NCBI GenBank assembly: GCA_035943095.1
Contig: DASZCN010000103.1
Span: 1-8,655, forward strand
Length of the DNA: 8,655 nucleotides
Source of the DNA: AG41 sp035943095
Lineage (GTDB): Bacteria > Gemmatimonadota > Gemmatimonadetes > Gemmatimonadales > GWC2-71-9
Direction: 5' to 3'
Part shown: positions 5,736 through 8,655 of the stretch, piece by piece
How positions within the stretch are numbered: the stretch's first letter is position 1
How the letters are laid out: each line of letters begins with the position of its first letter
Position numbers and translations under genes: made by a program
The notes under the pieces: model-generated
What the model was told of the DNA's origin: nothing
The model's input: only the letters and a program-made list of their open reading frames with translations
Databases searched by the model: none

Positions 5736-7433
5736 CTAGAACTCCATCCGCTCCATCCGCCGGAGCCCGATCGACAGCGATCCCACGGTCACCGCCGCGC
5801 ACAGCCCGGCGGCGACGGCGAACCACACCAGCATCGACGCCGCCACCACGGTGGGATGCCCGAGATACACGGATCGCACGTACTGATAGACCGCCTGCCA
5901 CACGAGGAAGATCACGGCCGCGAGCAGGGCGATCGTCGCCATCATGTAGACCAATCCGCCGAACGACGTCGGGATCTGCGCCGCGTTCTCGGTCTCGAAC
6001 TGCGGGTACAACGCGCCGAACGCGAGCGCCAACGCCGCAATGGCGAATGTGAGGCCGGTGATCGTCACGACGCCCACGGCCATCATGAAGGGCCGGACTT
6101 CCAGCAGGACGTTGGTGAGACCGGTGAGGAGCAGCGCCAGCGCGAGCAGGGGAATCGTGCCCACCCAGTACTTCGACCACAGCAGCGCCCGCAAGTCGAG
6201 TGGGCTCGAGCGCAAGAGCCACATGTGCCGGCCCTCGAGAGACACGGCCGGGAAGATGAACCGTGCCGCGATGGCCGCGAGCACGAAGCCCGCCAACCCG
6301 AGATTCAGGAACGAGACGAGCGTGACGTAGAAGAACCCCACCGCCTCACCCCGGTGCAACGGCAGCGTCTTGATGTTGAACAGGTAGACCAGCACGAGGA
6401 CCGCCAGCAGGATGAGCTGGCTCCATTGCGTGGTATCGCGGAAGAAGAGCTTGACGTCCTTGATCACGAATTCGCGCTTGGCCACCGGGAGGAATCCGAG
6501 GATGGTGCCGACCGTCAGGCGCCAGAACCCGCCACGCACGAACCGCTCGGCCGCTTCCTGTGCCTTCGTGAACCCGGGCGCAAAGAGGCGCCGGTGGAGG
6601 ATCGCCCCCAGTGTGACGAACGCCGCCGCGGTGCTCCACAACAGGGCGAGGGGCATGACGTCGACATTGCCCCGCAGGAACCCCATGATGGCCTGGCTTA
6701 CCCACTCGCTCGGCAGATAGGGTGACGTGGGCGTCCGCAGCACCGCAATGAAGTCGAGCAGGTTGCGGAACCCTTCCGGTGAGGCGAGCCGCTCGGGCCG
6801 GATCAGTCGGAACAACAGAATCAATCCCCCCGCGGCGCCGAGCGCGACGATCGATAAGAGATCGCGGGTGCGCCGCGCCGGGAAGATGTTTACGAGCACG
6901 AGCGTCAGTGCCGAGCCCCCCACCGCCGGCAACACCAGCAACGGGAGCACCGCGAGCACCGCGTAGGGCGCGAACAGCGGGCCGCCTCGGAACACCACGC
7001 CGTACGCAGCGAAGATCGGCACCGCCATCAAGGCGACCATCCAGGACGAATGCAGCAGTGTCTCGCTCAGCTTGGCGAGATAGATCCGCAACCAGTCCAC
7101 GGGCGCGGACATCAGGAGATCCAGATCCTTTGCGAGGAAGAAGCTCGAGAGCGCCGTGATCACGTTCGACAGGACCAGGATCCCGACGAACGCGAGCAGG
7201 ACCACGCCGAGAATCTTGCCGGCGAGTAACGGCCCGACCTCTTCCACTCCCCGGAAATACTTGAGGACCTTGTAGAGAATGCCGTAGACGCCGGCCCAGA
7301 ACCCCAGCCCTACGAGGATCAAGATGAGCAGCTTCCCTGAGCCTCCGCGCGAGCGCTCCTCGCGGATTCGCTGGAGCGCGGTGCGCCACTTGGGCTCGAG
7401 CACGCGCGCCAGCGACGGTTGGGTGAGCGTCAC
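5736..7433 (-). CDS. ABC-2 type exporter permease, 12 TM, internally duplicated
   Basis: A 565-residue inner-membrane protein with about 12 hydrophobic segments (about 35-57, 70-95, 124-148, 152-178, 192-210, 258-280, 338-354, 366-395, 416-440, 447-475, 490-515, 527-555). Both halves carry the ABC-2 motif LLxS-A/S-PxD followed by a Lys: 106-121 and 406-421, exactly 300 residues apart. Both also carry an F/Y-P turn then a Gly-Gly-Leu helix (184-204 and 476-494). The polypeptide is therefore a tandem fusion of two six-TM halves, and one chain could serve an ATPase dimer. It is the membrane channel partner of the ATPase encoded just upstream; the exported substrate is unknown. The start is GTG at 7433, overlapping the ATPase stop (GTGA, 4 nt), with GGGGAGG 4 nt upstream. 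The C-terminus RRMERMEF is cytosolic-looking. No terminator follows; the stop abuts that of the convergent barrel gene. Confidence 0.92.
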   Translation of the reverse strand: MTLTQPSLARVLEPKWRTALQRIREERSRGGSGKLLILILVGLGFWAGVYGILYKVLKYFRGVEEVGPLLAGKILGVVLLAFVGILVLSNVITALSSFFLAKDLDLLMSAPVDWLRIYLAKLSETLLHSSWMVALMAVPIFAAYGVVFRGGPLFAPYAVLAVLPLLVLPAVGGSALTLVLVNIFPARRTRDLLSIVALGAAGGLILLFRLIRPERLASPEGFRNLLDFIAVLRTPTSPYLPSEWVSQAIMGFLRGNVDVMPLALLWSTAAAFVTLGAILHRRLFAPGFTKAQEAAERFVRGGFWRLTVGTILGFLPVAKREFVIKDVKLFFRDTTQWSQLILLAVLVLVYLFNIKTLPLHRGEAVGFFYVTLVSFLNLGLAGFVLAAIAARFIFPAVSLEGRHMWLLRSSPLDLRALLWSKYWVGTIPLLALALLLTGLTNVLLEVRPFMMAVGVVTITGLTFAIAALALAFGALYPQFETENAAQIPTSFGGLVYMMATIALLAAVIFLVWQAVYQYVRSVYLGHPTVVAASMLVWFAVAAGLCAAVTVGSLSIGLRRMERMEF

Positions 7434-8200
7434 GCAGCCTCCCCGTCGCCCAGCACCTCGGCGAGCTCGCGCACGTGCACGCCGCCGGTGAGCTTCAGGA
7501 ACAGCTCCTCCAGGCTCGCGTCGCCGGCACGATGCTGCTGCCGCAGGTCGTTGACCGTTCCCTCCGCGACGATCTTACCTTGTTGGATGATCGCGACCCG
7601 GTCGCACATCGCCTCCGCGACCTCGAGCGTGTGCGTGCTCATCAACACCGTGCCCCCCCGGCCCACGAATTGCCGGAAGATGTCCTTGAGCAGGCGCGCG
7701 GCCTTGGGGTCGAGACCGACCATTGGCTCGTCGACCACGATGTACTGCGGCCGGTGAATCAGCGCGCTTGAGATGATGAGCTTCTGGCGCATCCCGTGGC
7801 TGTAGGCCTCGACCAGCTCGTCCTTCCAGTTCTCGAGCTCGAAGACCTGGAGCAGCTCCGTAATGCGGCGCTCGATGGCATCGCCTTCCTGGCCGTACAG
7901 CGCCGCGACGAACCGTAAGAATTCCGCGCCCGTGAGCTTGTCGTAGACGAACGGACGGTCGGGAATGAAGCCGAGCCGGGTCTTGGCGGCGATGGGATTC
8001 CGGTGGACGTCGTCTCCGCCCAGCAGCACGCGGCCGTTGGTCGGGAGCAGGATGCCGGCGATCATGCGCAGCGTCGTGGTCTTCCCGGCGCCGTTCGGCC
8101 CGAGAAAGCCGTACAGGACGCCGCGCTGGACCTCGAGCGAGATGCCGTCGACGGCCACGAAGCTGCCGTAGTGCTTGGTGAGGCTCTCCAGTCGGATCAT
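7430..8200 (-). CDS. ABC transporter ATP-binding protein (ABC-2 exporter type)
   Basis: A 256-residue ATPase that powers the adjacent permease from the cytosolic face. Walker A is GPNGAGKT (34-41), the signature is SHGMRQ (134-139, a common exporter variant of LSGGQ), Walker B is YIVVDEP (153-159) with catalytic Glu158, the D-loop is GLDP (162-165), and the H-loop His190 lies in STHT. The Q-loop position reads FIPDRP, so Asp81 stands where Gln is classical. After the core fold, residues 222-256 form a charged C-terminal tail (ASLEELFLKLTGG) typical of this exporter group. The ATG at 8200 overlaps the transglutaminase stop (ATGA, 4 nt), and GAGG lies 4 nt upstream. The next gene starts within its own stop. 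The three genes are thus one tightly packed transcription unit. The function as an exporter ATPase is secure; the substrate is not known. Confidence 0.95.
   Translation of the reverse strand: MIRLESLTKHYGSFVAVDGISLEVQRGVLYGFLGPNGAGKTTTLRMIAGILLPTNGRVLLGGDDVHRNPIAAKTRLGFIPDRPFVYDKLTGAEFLRFVAALYGQEGDAIERRITELLQVFELENWKDELVEAYSHGMRQKLIISSALIHRPQYIVVDEPMVGLDPKAARLLKDIFRQFVGRGGTVLMSTHTLEVAEAMCDRVAIIQQGKIVAEGTVNDLRQQHRAGDASLEELFLKLTGGVHVRELAEVLGDGEAA
7438..7444 (-). promoter_or_regulatory. Ribosome binding site of the permease gene
   Basis: GGGGAGG on the - strand, 4 nt before the GTG at 7433 and inside the last codons of the ATPase gene. It supports the GTG as the true start and the stop/start overlap as genuine. 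Confidence 0.65.
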
Positions 8201-8655
8201 AGCACCTCGAGCTTGAGGCTCCCCGTGAGACGAAGCAGCTCCATCTGCCGGGCCAATCCGCCGGTGGTGACGCGCAGGTGGGCGGCGTCCGCCGGGAATT
8301 GGCCCAACGTCGGGTCAACCGCTACCCAGTCGCCGAGATACACCTCCGCCCACGCGTGATAGTAGAACCGTCCGCCCACGTAAAGGAGGCCCGCCGCGGT
8401 GCGGGCGGGAATGCCGGCGGCGCGCGCCAGCGCGACGTACAGCACCGTGTGCTCGTTGCAATCACCACCGCGTCTGCCGAGAACCTGAACGGCGCCCGGG
8501 ACTTGGGCGCCGGCCTGCCGGGCGACTTCGCGAGCGACCCAGTCGGTGATCAGTCGCGCCGCTCGCGCCGGGTCCCGCTCCCCACCGACGATCTGCCGAG
8601 CTTGGGCCAGCACGCGCGGATCGTCGCTCTGGATCAGTGGCTCGGGCGCCAGCAC
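8197..8655 (-). CDS. Transglutaminase-like cysteine enzyme, C-terminal part (5' end outside window)
   Basis: At least 152 residues of a transglutaminase-core (papain-like fold) domain. The catalytic triad is intact: Cys66 in RRGGDCNEHT, His100 in YYHAWAEVYLG, and Asp114 in WVAVDPTLGQ (numbered from the first codon visible). Trp102, in the AWAEV stretch after the His, is a normal family feature. The domain is preceded by a helical region (about 12-48) and ends 38 residues after the Asp. The frame is open to the window edge. The GTG at 8653-8655 is only the last visible codon, and a signal peptide or larger N-terminal region probably lies beyond. Prokaryotic members act as proteases, amidases or peptide cross-linkers; which applies here cannot be said. 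It is the first visible gene of the ABC exporter unit and overlaps the ATPase gene by 4 nt. Confidence 0.9.
   Translation of the reverse strand: MLAPEPLIQSDDPRVLAQARQIVGGERDPARAARLITDWVAREVARQAGAQVPGAVQVLGRRGGDCNEHTVLYVALARAAGIPARTAAGLLYVGGRFYYHAWAEVYLGDWVAVDPTLGQFPADAAHLRVTTGGLARQMELLRLTGSLKLEVL

Noticed and set aside
1..8655. tRNA, rRNA, CRISPR, insertion sequence or attachment site
   Set aside because: No cloverleaf, ribosomal segment, regular spacer array, terminal inverted repeats or transposase motifs were recognised on either strand.

Overview
The window reads as chromosomal DNA from a high-GC, Gram-negative-type (diderm) bacterium. The diderm reading rests on two lipoprotein signal peptides, a signal-peptide-bearing eight-strand outer-membrane barrel and a substrate-binding lipoprotein. 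The overall style (GC-rich, short lipoproteins ending their signal in 'ACS', small barrels, ABC-2 exporters) is most like Gemmatimonadota; this is inference, because no taxonomic marker gene is present. No rRNA, tRNA, CRISPR array, insertion sequence or phage gene was found.

Layout. (1) 3-209, + strand: the C-terminal end of a double zinc-ribbon protein that has no start codon inside the window and is preceded by a degenerate heptamer repeat. (2) 303-1235, + strand: an unrecognised lipoprotein with an Ig-like C-terminal part, ending at a strong hairpin. (3) 5168-1276, - strand: a two-gene unit in which an RbsB-like substrate-binding lipoprotein overlaps by 4 nt a 994-residue hybrid histidine kinase (six TM segments, PAS, HisKA, HATPase, REC, REC, HPt). 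(4) 5250-5735, + strand: a small outer-membrane beta-barrel protein, divergent from the binding protein and preceded by a good sigma-70-type promoter. (5) 8655-5736, - strand: a three-gene unit of a transglutaminase-like protein (cut by the window edge), an ABC ATPase and a 12-TM ABC-2 permease, each junction a 4-nt stop/start overlap.

How the parts work together. Unit 3 looks like a sensory pair: a periplasmic binding protein with no permease or transport ATPase nearby, translationally coupled to a phosphorelay kinase, as known for TorT/TorS and LuxP/LuxQ. Here, however, the kinase has a compact membrane sensor and no large periplasmic domain. Unit 5 looks like an exporter with a thiol-protease-fold enzyme made from the same message. 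Nothing in the window is clearly an unknown system. The most interesting leads are the binding protein/kinase pair with a diverged ligand pocket, the transglutaminase-exporter operon with a fused-dimer permease, and the frame relationship between the heptamer repeat and the zinc-ribbon gene.
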